Shown here one piece after another: positions 26,424-33,909 of a stretch of 64,000 bases of DNA; the first letter of the stretch is position 1, and each line of letters opens with the position of its first letter. Location: assembly GCF_003008695.1 (NCBI RefSeq), contig NZ_PXZT01000004.1, forward strand, positions 1 to 64,000. Reading direction: 5' to 3'. The DNA is from Trichococcus alkaliphilus. GTDB taxonomy: Bacteria > Bacillota > Bacilli > Lactobacillales > Aerococcaceae. Below the pieces are notes generated by a model. It was not told the DNA's origin. It did not search any database and was given only the letters and a program-made list of their open reading frames with translations. A program made the translations under genes and the position numbers.

Positions 26424-27663
26424 AGAAGCAAGGCTTTCCGGCTTAGTCGAAAAAGTCGACAACAAAATCCAGCCCGTTTTTAAAGGGATACAGGAAAAGG
26501 CTTTATTTAATCAAGGAAAAGTCCTGGAAGCTTTCCGAAAACACCGCGTCAGCGATTACCACTTTAACCCGAGCACAGGCTATGGTTATGATGACGACGG
26601 CCGCGATACACTGGAAAAAGTCTACGCAGAGGTTTTTCAGGCTGAAGCTGCTTTGGTCAGGCCGCAAATCATTTCCGGAACACACGCGATCTCAACTGCG
26701 CTCTTCGGAGTGCTGCGGCCAGGGGATGAATTGATGTACGTGACTGGAACGCCATACGATACCCTTTTGGATATTGTCGGGCTGACCGGGAACGGAATCG
26801 GCTCTCTAAAGGAGTATAATATCGCTTATCAGCATATCGATCTGTGTGCAGACGGCAAAGTGGATATTCCGATGGTTCTTGAGAAAGTCAGTCCCAAAAC
26901 AAAAATGATCGCAATTCAACGCTCGCGCGGCTATGCAGCCAGACCCTCCTTTACGATCAATGAAATTAAAGAGATGATTGCGGCGATACGGCCGCATGTT
27001 GGACCCGAAGCTGTCTTTTTTGTCGACAATTGTTATGGTGAATTTGTCGAAACGCTGGAGCCGGTTGAAGTCGGAGCCGACCTTATTGCCGGCTCCCTCA
27101 TCAAAAATCCGGGCGGCGGCATTGTGAAGATGGGCGGGTATCTCGCCGGCCGTGAAGACCTGATTGAACGGTGCGCCTACCGTCTGACAACTCCGGGGAT
27201 CGGCCGTGAAGCTGGAGCCTCTTTGTACAGTCTTCTGGAAATGTATCAAGGTTTGTTTTTGGCGCCCCATGTTGTCGGGGAAGCGGTGAAAGGTGCGGTC
27301 TATACTGCTGGACTCTTGGAAGAATGCAGCGTATCTTCCACCCCTGCTTGGGACAGCCCGCGTACTGATCTGATCCAAATGGTCGCACTGCCGAGCAAGG
27401 AAGCGATGATCGCTTTTGCTCAGACGATACAGAAATATTCCCCCGTGAACGCAGCGGTCAAACCGATTCCGGCCTATATGCCCGGTTACGAGGATGATGT
27501 CATCATGGCTGCCGGAACCTTCATTCAGGGCGCAAGCTTGGAATTGACGGCAGATGGCCCGATTCGACCGCCTTATCTCCTGTACGTGCAAGGCGGCTTG
27601 ACCTATGAGCATGTCAAATTGGCAGTCACCGCAGCAGTGAAGGATACGTTCTTCGCACAATAA
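26407..27663 (+). CDS. PLP-dependent methionine gamma-lyase family protein (YnbB-like)
   Basis: Cys/Met metabolism PLP-enzyme family protein, often called aluminium resistance protein and corresponding to YnbB of Bacillus. Visible features are the cofactor-phosphate region 'SGTHAISTALFGVLRPGDEL', the PLP-stacking and Asp region 'FFVDNCYGEFVE' and the Schiff-base Lys in 'GSLIKNPGGGIV'. The actual substrate is not established for this family. Length 418. The hflX-ynbB pairing is conserved in Bacilli, where glnR-glnA follow; here a terminator and tRNA genes follow instead. Confidence 0.9.
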   Translation: MQVTNKEARLSGLVEKVDNKIQPVFKGIQEKALFNQGKVLEAFRKHRVSDYHFNPSTGYGYDDDGRDTLEKVYAEVFQAEAALVRPQIISGTHAISTALFGVLRPGDELMYVTGTPYDTLLDIVGLTGNGIGSLKEYNIAYQHIDLCADGKVDIPMVLEKVSPKTKMIAIQRSRGYAARPSFTINEIKEMIAAIRPHVGPEAVFFVDNCYGEFVETLEPVEVGADLIAGSLIKNPGGGIVKMGGYLAGREDLIERCAYRLTTPGIGREAGASLYSLLEMYQGLFLAPHVVGEAVKGAVYTAGLLEECSVSSTPAWDSPRTDLIQMVALPSKEAMIAFAQTIQKYSPVNAAVKPIPAYMPGYEDDVIMAAGTFIQGASLELTADGPIRPPYLLYVQGGLTYEHVKLAVTAAVKDTFFAQ

Positions 27664-27664
27664 T

Positions 27665-27717
27665 TTGTGATTCCGGGCTGAACAGCACACACATTCAGCC
27701 CGAAAATCACACTTTTG
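27665..27717 (+). terminator. Probable terminator after the PLP lyase gene
   Basis: Imperfect inverted repeat with arms CGGGCTGAA / TTCAGCCCG and outer GTGATT / AATCAC, followed by a short T-run. It is weaker than the other terminators here. Confidence 0.65.
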
Positions 27718-27772
27718 GGAAATAGACAGCCCTCAAAAATGTCGCAATTCCAAACCTTCCCGCGAAAAAGTG

Positions 27773-27801
27773 TTGACTTTAAGCTGGTTTCCGCCTATAC
27801 T
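27773..27801 (+). promoter_or_regulatory. Sigma-A promoter of the first tRNA-Arg gene
   Basis: TTGACT and TATACT are separated by 17 bases and lie about 40 bases upstream of the tRNA. Confidence 0.85.
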
Positions 27802-27839
27802 ATTAAATGTTGTGAGTCATTCAGACGGCTCAAAATTTT

Positions 27840-27913
27840 GTCTCAATAGCTCAGCCGGATAGAGCATTCGCCTTCTAAGCGAACGGTCGGGAGTTCGAAT
27901 CTCTCTTGAGACG
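27840..27913 (+). tRNA. tRNA-Arg (anticodon UCU), copy 1
   Basis: A 74-nt cloverleaf: acceptor arms GTCTCAA / TTGAGAC with G discriminator, D-arm with AGCTCAGCCGGATAGAGC, anticodon stem TTCGC/GCGAA around loop CTTCTAA (anticodon TCT, reading AGA/AGG), and T-loop TTCGAAT. The 3' CCA is not encoded. It has its own promoter and terminator. Confidence 0.96.
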
Positions 27914-27958
27914 TCATATCTGTTTTCAGGATCATAAGTCCATGACAAAGAATCGGTT

Positions 27959-27992
27959 GCATCCGTGAAGAAGCGGATGCGATATTTTTTTT
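27959..27992 (+). terminator. Terminator of the first tRNA-Arg gene
   Basis: GCATCCG and CGGATGC form a 7-bp stem with an 8-nt loop, followed by GATA and eight T. Confidence 0.85.
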
Positions 27993-28093
27993 CTCATGAC
28001 AGCCTTATGGGTCGGTTGATAGATGGAAAAGGCGGCAAAATTGTCCGTTTATTGCGATGGTGAAACATTTTTTGAGAAAAAGCCAAAATCATG

Positions 28094-28122
28094 GTGACAA
28101 TTTAAACGGTTTGCTGTATAAT
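28094..28122 (+). promoter_or_regulatory. Promoter of the second tRNA-Arg gene
   Basis: GTGACA and TATAAT with a 17-base spacer, about 60 bases upstream of the second tRNA. Confidence 0.7.
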
Positions 28123-28181
28123 CATTTCTTGTGACACCGGTTTGAAACGGATCCAATATTGTTTTGCCGAATACTGATTTT

Positions 28182-28255
28182 GTCTCAATAGCTCAGCCGG
28201 ATAGAGCATTCGCCTTCTAAGCGAACGGTCGGGAGTTCGAATCTCTCTTGAGACG
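28182..28255 (+). tRNA. tRNA-Arg (anticodon UCU), copy 2
   Basis: Identical over all 74 bases to the tRNA at 27840-27913. The flanks are unrelated apart from a few bases on each side, so the duplication is of the gene only, or is old with diverged flanks. It has a separate promoter and ends before a strong terminator. Confidence 0.96.
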
Positions 28256-28261
28256 TATTTA

Positions 28262-28316
28262 ACACAGAAAAAGCCCGCCGCAAGGATCTGATCCTTGCGG
28301 CGGGCTTTTTCTGTGT
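28262..28316. terminator. Bidirectional terminator after tRNA copy 2
   Basis: Very long inverted repeat with core AAGCCCGCCGCAAGGAT and its complement over a 3-nt loop, flanked by A- and T-runs. It is shared with the convergent gene at 28341-28643. Confidence 0.95.
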
Positions 28317-28340
28317 GAATGATTTTCAGGTTTCTAGAAA

Positions 28341-28643
28341 TCAATCCAAGTATTCAAAGACATTTTTTGCTGTTTCGTCGAAAACAACTTCATGCGAGTC
28401 GCTGTTGTCGATTTTCTTTAATGGGAAATTGGTGCGGTAAATACTCTGATCAGGGAACTGCTCCAAATAAATGACAAAATTTTTCGGATAGAAACTTACC
28501 ATTTTCGTGAATACATGATCTTGGTCGATGATAACAGTCTTCACTTCAGCCATGCTTTTCACCCAGTAAGTATCCACATTGAAATATTCACCTGGATGAA
28601 CCGTGTATTCATATTTCAGTATCGTAATAAGGTCATTCAACAT
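28341..28643 (-). CDS. Small protein of unknown function
   Basis: A 100-residue soluble protein, rich in aromatic and acidic residues, with no membrane segment and no cysteine. I do not recognise its family. AGGAGGG stands nine bases before the ATG, which strongly supports translation. It is monocistronic, bounded by the tRNA terminator and by a non-coding stretch of about 230 bases. The mixed beta-strand and helix pattern ('MVSFYPKNFVIYLEQFPDQ') suggests a small folded domain. Confidence 0.7.
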   Translation of the reverse strand: MLNDLITILKYEYTVHPGEYFNVDTYWVKSMAEVKTVIIDQDHVFTKMVSFYPKNFVIYLEQFPDQSIYRTNFPLKKIDNSDSHEVVFDETAKNVFEYLD

Positions 28644-28817
28644 AATAAATCCCTCCTAAGTAGAATGTTAAACACTTCACATCCTCATTATACCCCATAG
28701 CAAGCAGATAATTAATACATTTTTGAAATGAAATTGCGGACAAGAGTCAATAATTTGAAAGTTATATGTCGATGTTAAAGGCAATAATTGGAAATTTAGG
28801 CTAAATTATGAAAAGTG

Positions 28818-28826
28818 TGGTATACT
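28818..28826 (+). promoter_or_regulatory. Extended -10 promoter of the gene at 28876
   Basis: TGGTATACT, an extended -10 element, lies 50 bases before the start codon. Confidence 0.5.
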
Positions 28827-28875
28827 ACTACTTGTAAGTCTGTTGCAGTTCCTGGTTCTTAAAAGTGAGGCGATA

Positions 28876-29220
28876 ATGGAAATGGTACGAAATATTACTA
28901 ACGAAACGAAAACCATGATTGAGAGCGAATTACGTAAAGGTACGAGCAACTCACGTATTGCGAATCTGCTTGGCGTGTCGTATGAGCAGGCTTTGGAGGT
29001 CGTTGAAGCCATCAAGGAATCTATACGTCCTGAAATCGGTGATGAAATAAAATTTACATTCCGCAAGCAAGAAATGGTAGGGGTAATCCGAAAATTATTG
29101 ACAAATAGCGCCGTCGTAGAAATTTATTGGGATTTATCCTCCGGCACGATGAAGGATATCTGTGAGGATAAAACGATTGTGAATTTCAAAGACATTGAAG
29201 AGTTTGTTAAAGTTGACTAA
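28876..29220 (+). CDS. HTH-like/DUF2187-like small protein
   Basis: A 114-residue protein in two parts. Residues about 1-50 include 'ELRKGTSNSRIANLLGVSYE', which resembles a helix-turn-helix. From 'IGDEIKFTFRKQEMVGVIRK' onward it resembles the small beta-barrel of DUF2187 (YkvS-like) proteins. Both assignments are by eye and tentative. ATG at 28876 follows GTGAGG; the frame is open further upstream without a good start. It is monocistronic, followed by a good terminator, and lies just before the fatty-acid operon; no functional link is visible. Confidence 0.65.
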   Translation: MEMVRNITNETKTMIESELRKGTSNSRIANLLGVSYEQALEVVEAIKESIRPEIGDEIKFTFRKQEMVGVIRKLLTNSAVVEIYWDLSSGTMKDICEDKTIVNFKDIEEFVKVD

Positions 29221-29232
29221 TACATATATGGA

Positions 29233-29264
29233 AAGAAGCGGCGCTCATCGTCGCTTCTTTTTGT
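29233..29264 (+). terminator. Terminator upstream of the fab operon
   Basis: GAAGCGGCG and CGTCGCTTC form the stem (one G-T pair), followed by five T. Confidence 0.85.
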
Positions 29265-29387
29265 TGCGGCAGGCCGTACCAAGCAGGTTGTTTATGCTGC
29301 AGTTCAACGAAACCGTTTTAATATAGTAGGGAATCAATGAATCTTGCAGCACCGGAAGATATAACAGAAAAATTATTATCGAAATGC

Positions 29388-29416
29388 TTGACAGGTTGTA
29401 TAAAATTTTATATAGT
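29388..29416 (+). promoter_or_regulatory. Promoter of the fab-acc operon
   Basis: Consensus TTGACA at 29388-29393 and TATAGT at 29411-29416 with a 17-base spacer. The last base of the -10 box begins the first FabT-like operator. Confidence 0.85.
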
Positions 29417-29461
29417 TTGAAAGTCGAAAGGTTTGAACATCAAACTATTTTGACCTTCAAA
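29416..29461 (+). promoter_or_regulatory. Three tandem FabT-like operators
   Basis: Three copies of the dyad TTTGA-N3-TCAAA occur in a row: TTTGAAAGTCGAA (29416-29428, one mismatch), TTTGAACATCAAA (29432-29444, perfect) and TTTGACCTTCAAA (29449-29461, perfect). Centres are 16 and 17 bases apart. They lie immediately downstream of the -10 box and before fabT. The FabT operator of streptococci and lactococci has the same TTTGA/TCAAA core, so autorepression of the operon is inferred. Confidence 0.8.
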
Positions 29462-29503
29462 CGAATGTGGTTTGAGTGGGCATCGAAAGGAGGAGAGCTA
29501 TCT

Positions 29504-29965
29504 TTGGAGCATTCCATAGATAAAATTAACTCATATCTCGTAGCTGTCTTCAATGAAGTGTTGGATATCGAAGAGCGTGCATTGCGTGTCAGTACATTTT
29601 CTGATTTATCCATCAAGGAGATGCATACAGTCGAGGCAATCGGCATGTATCAAGCTCATACAACTTCTGAAGTAGCAAAAAAATTGAACATAACTGCGGG
29701 AACTTTAACGGTGGCCATAAACGCTCTGGTAAAAAAGGGCTATGTCGAACGCATTCGGATGGAGAAAGACCGCAGAGTCGTAAAACTAGGATTAACCAAA
29801 AAAGGACGCTTACTGTATCGTCTTCATGATAAGTTCCATAGAGAGATGGTAAAGAATACCATACGCGATATGGAAGATCAGGAAGTGAAAGTTTTGCTGA
29901 AAGGCCTAAACAATCTTCACGGTTTCTTATTTGGGTTAGTTCAAAATATCAAGGAACAGGGTTGA
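29504..29965 (+). CDS. fabT: MarR family fatty-acid regulator FabT
   Basis: Repressor of fatty-acid synthesis genes, with acyl-ACP as corepressor in streptococci. The winged-helix core is clear: 'SDLSIKEMHTVEAIGMYQ', 'EVAKKLNITAGTLTVAINAL' (recognition helix) and the wing 'RMEKDRRVVKLGLTKKG'. The open frame extends back to 29384, but that would run through the operators. TTG at 29504 has AGGAGG nine bases upstream and matches the usual FabT N-terminus, giving 153 residues. It is the first gene of the operon it is expected to repress. Confidence 0.93.
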   Translation: MEHSIDKINSYLVAVFNEVLDIEERALRVSTFSDLSIKEMHTVEAIGMYQAHTTSEVAKKLNITAGTLTVAINALVKKGYVERIRMEKDRRVVKLGLTKKGRLLYRLHDKFHREMVKNTIRDMEDQEVKVLLKGLNNLHGFLFGLVQNIKEQG

Positions 29966-29969
29966 TACA

Positions 29970-30947
29970 ATGGGTTCAAAAATTAGCGCTACGGGACATT
30001 ATCTTCCGGAACAGGTCGTCACAAATGATGATCTTGCTAAAATCATGGATACAAGCGATGAATGGATCAGCAAGAGGACAGGCATCCGCCAAAGGCATAT
30101 TTCGAAGGATGAAAACACTTCGGATTTAGCCAGCAAAGCCGCTCTTAATATTCTGCAGAATAGAAATATTACTGCGGATCAAATCGATTTCATCATCGTG
30201 GCAACAATGACAGCGGACGCTGGAAGTCCATCGACTGCCTGCCTGGTTCAAGAGAAAATTGGCGCTTCAAAGGCCTTTTGTTTTGACATCAATGCAGCCT
30301 GTTCGGGATTTGTGTTTTCCTTATCCACCGGGATCCATCTGATGCAAAGCAATTTATATCAATATGGCTTGATCATTGGTGCTGAAACAATGTCGAAAGC
30401 AGTCAATTGGGAAGATCGATCGACGGCAGTCCTGTTTGGAGACGGTGCAGGTGGCGTATTGTTGGAAAGAACGGAAGACGACTGTTTTGTTGCAGAAGAC
30501 ATCCATTCTGATGGCGGACGCCATGGAGCCTTGGTGTCGGACACAAGAAAGCTGAAAAGTCCGTTTGGCGGAACCGCGGAAGAGGAGCAATCCTACCTTA
30601 CGATGGATGGCAGAGCCATTTTTGATTTTGCAATCCGCAGTGTTCCGGATATGATCCGGGATGTAATGCTGAAAGGCAATCTAGTCGAAGGCGATTTGAA
30701 GAAAATCATAGCTCATCAGGCCAATATCCGCTTATTGGAAGCAATCAGCAAAAAGGTAAAATTACCTTTCTCATTGTTTGCCAGCAACATTGCGGATACG
30801 GGTAACACTTCTGCGGCCAGTATACCTATTTTGTTTGACCAGCTCGTTCAATCGAAAGAAATTCAACTCGGCACCAGAGATAAGGTGCTGATGACAGGAT
30901 TTGGTGGCGGCCTCACTTGGGGAGCCATCGTAGTATCATTAAACTAA
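29970..30947 (+). CDS. fabH: 3-oxoacyl-ACP synthase III
   Basis: FabH starts fatty-acid synthesis by condensing acetyl-CoA (or branched acyl-CoA) with malonyl-ACP. The catalytic triad is visible: Cys111 in 'INAACSGF', His in '[13 protein letters not shown]' and Asn in 'GNTSAASIP'. The C-terminal '[10 protein letters not shown]' is diagnostic. Length 325. It begins four bases after fabT, so translational coupling is likely. Primer preference (straight or branched) cannot be read from the sequence. Confidence 0.97.
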   Translation: MGSKISATGHYLPEQVVTNDDLAKIMDTSDEWISKRTGIRQRHISKDENTSDLASKAALNILQNRNITADQIDFIIVATMTADAGSPSTACLVQEKIGASKAFCFDINAACSGFVFSLSTGIHLMQSNLYQYGLIIGAETMSKAVNWEDRSTAVLFGDGAGGVLLERTEDDCFVAEDIHSDGGRHGALVSDTRKLKSPFGGTAEEEQSYLTMDGRAIFDFAIRSVPDMIRDVMLKGNLVEGDLKKIIAHQANIRLLEAISKKVKLPFSLFASNIADTGNTSAASIPILFDQLVQSKEIQLGTRDKVLMTGFGGGLTWGAIVVSLN

Positions 30948-30973
30948 AAAAAACATATTTGGAGGAATTTATT

Positions 30974-31201
30974 ATGACATTCGAAAAAATCAAAGCAATT
31001 ATCGTGGACCAATTGGACAAAGAAGAAGAAGAAGTACAATTAGCAACTAACTTCAGAGAAGACTTGGATGCTGACAGCCTGGACTTATTCCAAATCATCA
31101 ATGACATCGAAGACGAATTTGACATCAAAATCGAATCAGACGAAGGCATCAACACTGTTGAAGATTTAGTTAAATATGTTGAAGCTCAATTAGCAGAATA
31201 A
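30974..31201 (+). CDS. acpP: Acyl carrier protein
   Basis: Small acidic carrier of acyl chains. The phosphopantetheine attachment site is Ser35 in '[12 protein letters not shown]' (family DSLD/DSLE). Length 75 residues. A TTGGAGGAAT ribosome-binding site precedes ATG at 30974; the frame is open to 30917 but the upstream part is not ACP-like. It sits between fabH and fabK in the usual lactic acid bacterial order. Confidence 0.96.
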   Translation: MTFEKIKAIIVDQLDKEEEEVQLATNFREDLDADSLDLFQIINDIEDEFDIKIESDEGINTVEDLVKYVEAQLAE

Positions 31202-31226
31202 GCAGTAAAAGGAAAGTAGGCCTTGT

Positions 31227-32186
31227 ATGAAGTCAGAATTATGTGAATTATTAGGCATCCAATATCCAATCATTCAAGGAGCAATGGCGTGGGTAGCGGA
31301 TGCTGATTTGGCAAGTGCCGTTTCCAATGCTGGCGGGCTTGGTCTTATAGGGACTGGACATGATAGTGTGGATGTAGCGAATGAAAAAATTTCGAAAATG
31401 AAAGCATTGACGGATAAGCCTTTTGGCGTAAACATCATGCTTTTGAATCCGCAGGTCGATGCTATTGTTGAAGCAGTGATCGCTTCTGGCGTTAAGGTTG
31501 TCACAACCGGCGCCGGAAGTCCAGCCCGCTATATGAACCAATTCAAAGAAGCAGGCATCACAGTCATTCCGGTTGTTGCTTCCGTAGCTTTAGCGAGAAG
31601 AATGGAGAAAGACGGCGCACACGCTGTCGTTGTCGAAGGCATGGAATCCGGTGGACACATCGGAAGAACAACGACAATTGCCCTGGTTCCTCAGGTTGTC
31701 GATGCCGTTTCCATTCCTGTCATCGCTGCAGGCGGTATCGGTGATGGACGCGGGATGGCGGCTGCTTTCATGTTGGGCGCATCTGCTGTTCAAGTCGGGA
31801 CCCGTTTTGTAGTTGCCAAGGAATCCAATGCACATCAAAATTTCAAGAATGCCATCCTTAGAGCGAAAGACATCGACACAGTCATTACCGGTCAGATTAC
31901 CGGACATCCTGTTCGTGTGTTGCGCAACAAGTTGACCAGAGAATATCTGCAAGTCGAGAAAGAAGAGACGAGCAAGGAAAATCCGGACTTGGCAAAACTT
32001 GAAGAAATGGGCAAAGGCGCTCTGAGAAGAGCGACTGTCGATGGTGATAAAGATTACGGTTCGATGATGGCCGGCCAGATTGCCGGTTTGATTTCGAAGG
32101 AACAAACGTGTCACGACATCATACAAGAGTATATGACGGAATGCAAAGAAGTTATCTTGGCTCAAGCAAAATTGTGGGCTGAGTAA
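31227..32186 (+). CDS. fabK: Enoyl-ACP reductase II (FMN-dependent)
   Basis: FabK reduces trans-2-enoyl-ACP with NAD(P)H and FMN, the last step of each elongation cycle; it is unrelated to the triclosan-sensitive FabI. The nitronate monooxygenase-like TIM barrel is seen in 'YPIIQGAMAWVADADLASAV', 'GGLGLIGTG', 'EGMESGGHIG' (with the His) and 'AAGGIGDGRGMAAAFMLGA'. Length 319. No fabI is present in the window. Placement between acpP and fabD is standard for Lactobacillales. Confidence 0.96.
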   Translation: MKSELCELLGIQYPIIQGAMAWVADADLASAVSNAGGLGLIGTGHDSVDVANEKISKMKALTDKPFGVNIMLLNPQVDAIVEAVIASGVKVVTTGAGSPARYMNQFKEAGITVIPVVASVALARRMEKDGAHAVVVEGMESGGHIGRTTTIALVPQVVDAVSIPVIAAGGIGDGRGMAAAFMLGASAVQVGTRFVVAKESNAHQNFKNAILRAKDIDTVITGQITGHPVRVLRNKLTREYLQVEKEETSKENPDLAKLEEMGKGALRRATVDGDKDYGSMMAGQIAGLISKEQTCHDIIQEYMTECKEVILAQAKLWAE

Positions 32187-32207
32187 CAAATTTATAGAGG
32201 TGAAATA

Positions 32208-33134
32208 ATGGCAACAGCTTTTGTCTATAGTGGTCAAGGTGCGCAATATTTCGGAATGGGTCAAGAACTTTATAACGAGTATGCCGTTGTGCGCACTGTT
32301 TTTGATGAAGCTTCAGCAACGCTTGGTTACGATGTTGCAGAACTATGTTTCCAAGAGAATGACAAGCTTCATTTAACTGAATATACACAACCAGCAATCT
32401 TAACGGTTAGCTACGCCCTTGATCAATTACTAGCTGAAAAGGGAATTCAGCCAGATTTTGTTGCAGGATTGAGCCTCGGAGAATATACAGCACTGGTGAA
32501 AGCCAATGCTTTTTCTTTTAATGAGGCTATTTCGCTCGTAGCGAAACGCGGCAAATACATGAGTGAGGCAGTGCCGGCAGGCCGTGGCAAAATGGCCGCC
32601 GTCATGAATGCGGAACGTTCCGTGATCGAAGAATCTTGCAGGGAAGCAAGCGAGACGGCTTATGTCGCGCCTGCCAACTACAATATGCCGACGCAGATCG
32701 TCATCGGCGGGGAAATCGAAGGCGTCAATAAAGCCATCGAAATCCTTGAGTCCAAAGGCGTGAAACGCATCATCCCGTTGAACGTCAGCGGTCCTTTTCA
32801 TACCGCTCTGTTGCATCCTGCAGCGGAAAAGTTGGAAGTGGCTTTGGCAGAGGTGACTGTCGATGAACCGAAGATACCGGTTGTAGGCAATACCGAAGCG
32901 ACCATCGTAACAAGGGACGCCATCAAGGGTCTGTTGGTGCGTCAGATCGAATCACCGGTTTTATGGGAAGACAGCGTCCGCAAGCTGGTTGAACTGGGTG
33001 TGGACACCTTCGTGGAAGTCGGCCCTGGCACGACTTTGAGCAAGTTCATCAAAAAAATCAATAAAGAGGTCGCAGTATACAATGTGGAGGATCTGAAATC
33101 CCTCAACAAGACCCTTGAAGCGTTAAAAAAATAA
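32208..33134 (+). CDS. fabD: Malonyl-CoA:ACP transacylase
   Basis: FabD moves malonyl groups from CoA to ACP. Active-site Ser89 is in 'AGLSLGEYTAL', the oxyanion region in 'GQGAQYFGMG' and the catalytic His in 'SGPFHTALL'. 'VEVGPGTTLSKFIKKI' closes the domain. Length 308. It follows fabK by 21 bases. Confidence 0.97.
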   Translation: MATAFVYSGQGAQYFGMGQELYNEYAVVRTVFDEASATLGYDVAELCFQENDKLHLTEYTQPAILTVSYALDQLLAEKGIQPDFVAGLSLGEYTALVKANAFSFNEAISLVAKRGKYMSEAVPAGRGKMAAVMNAERSVIEESCREASETAYVAPANYNMPTQIVIGGEIEGVNKAIEILESKGVKRIIPLNVSGPFHTALLHPAAEKLEVALAEVTVDEPKIPVVGNTEATIVTRDAIKGLLVRQIESPVLWEDSVRKLVELGVDTFVEVGPGTTLSKFIKKINKEVAVYNVEDLKSLNKTLEALKK

Positions 33135-33162
33135 GAGATCTGACAAGAAATGAGGGATAGTC

Positions 33163-33894
33163 TTGGATTTAAAAGGAAAGACGGTCATCGTCACTGGTAG
33201 TTCAAGAGGAATCGGGGAAGCCATCGCTGAAGCGTATGCGAAACGTGGAGCCAATATCGTTCTGAATGCACGCAAACCGATTGCTGAAGAAAAAATTGCG
33301 CATCTGGAATCTTATGGCGTCACTGTCAAAACACTCTTAGGCGATGTCAGCGATTTTCAGACTGCCAAAGAAATCGTCAGCCAAGCCAAAGAACTTTTCG
33401 GTTCCGTTGATGTTTTGGTCAACAATGCTGGGATCACCCGCGACAAATTGATCATGCGTATGGATGAAGAAGACTTCGATGCCACTTATCAAGTGAATTT
33501 GAAGGGTACTTTCAATATGATTCGCCACGCTTTGCCGCTTATGTTGAAGCAAAGAGCCGGCAGCATCATCAATATCTCAAGCGTCGTCGGTGAAACCGGA
33601 AATACAGGGCAGGCCAACTATGCTGCCAGCAAAGCAGGAATCATCGGATTGACGAAATCTGTCGCCCGTGAAGCTGCGACAAGAGGCATTACTTGTAATG
33701 CCATTGCTCCAGGATTCATCGAAACGGAAATGACGGATGTTCTTTCAGAAAAGATTCAGGAACAAATGTTGACGCAAATCCCATTGAAACGATTTGGAAA
33801 AGCCGAAGAAGTGGCAAACACTGCTGTCTTCTTAAGTGAGAATACTTACATCACCGGCCAGACCATCAGTGTCAATGGCGGCATGTACATGTAA
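33163..33894 (+). CDS. fabG: 3-oxoacyl-ACP reductase
   Basis: Short-chain dehydrogenase that reduces 3-oxoacyl-ACP with NADPH. The cofactor motif 'VTGSSRGIGEAIAEAYA', 'NNAG', catalytic Ser in 'INISSVVG' and the YxxxK motif in 'YAASKAGIIG' are all present. Length 243. The start is TTG, with GAGGGATAG upstream. It lies between fabD and fabF, which separates it from stand-alone SDR enzymes. Confidence 0.96.
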   Translation: MDLKGKTVIVTGSSRGIGEAIAEAYAKRGANIVLNARKPIAEEKIAHLESYGVTVKTLLGDVSDFQTAKEIVSQAKELFGSVDVLVNNAGITRDKLIMRMDEEDFDATYQVNLKGTFNMIRHALPLMLKQRAGSIINISSVVGETGNTGQANYAASKAGIIGLTKSVAREAATRGITCNAIAPGFIETEMTDVLSEKIQEQMLTQIPLKRFGKAEEVANTAVFLSENTYITGQTISVNGGMYM

Positions 33895-33909
33895 GACAGG
33901 AGGATAAAT

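Noticed and set aside
29384-29503. N-terminal extension of FabT by 40 codons
   Set aside because: The extension covers the promoter -10 box and all three operators; TTG at 29504 has the ribosome-binding site and matches the family N-terminus.
31590-32264. 224-codon minus-strand open frame across fabK and the fabD start
   Set aside because: Antisense to two confidently identified genes; the translation has no recognisable domain.
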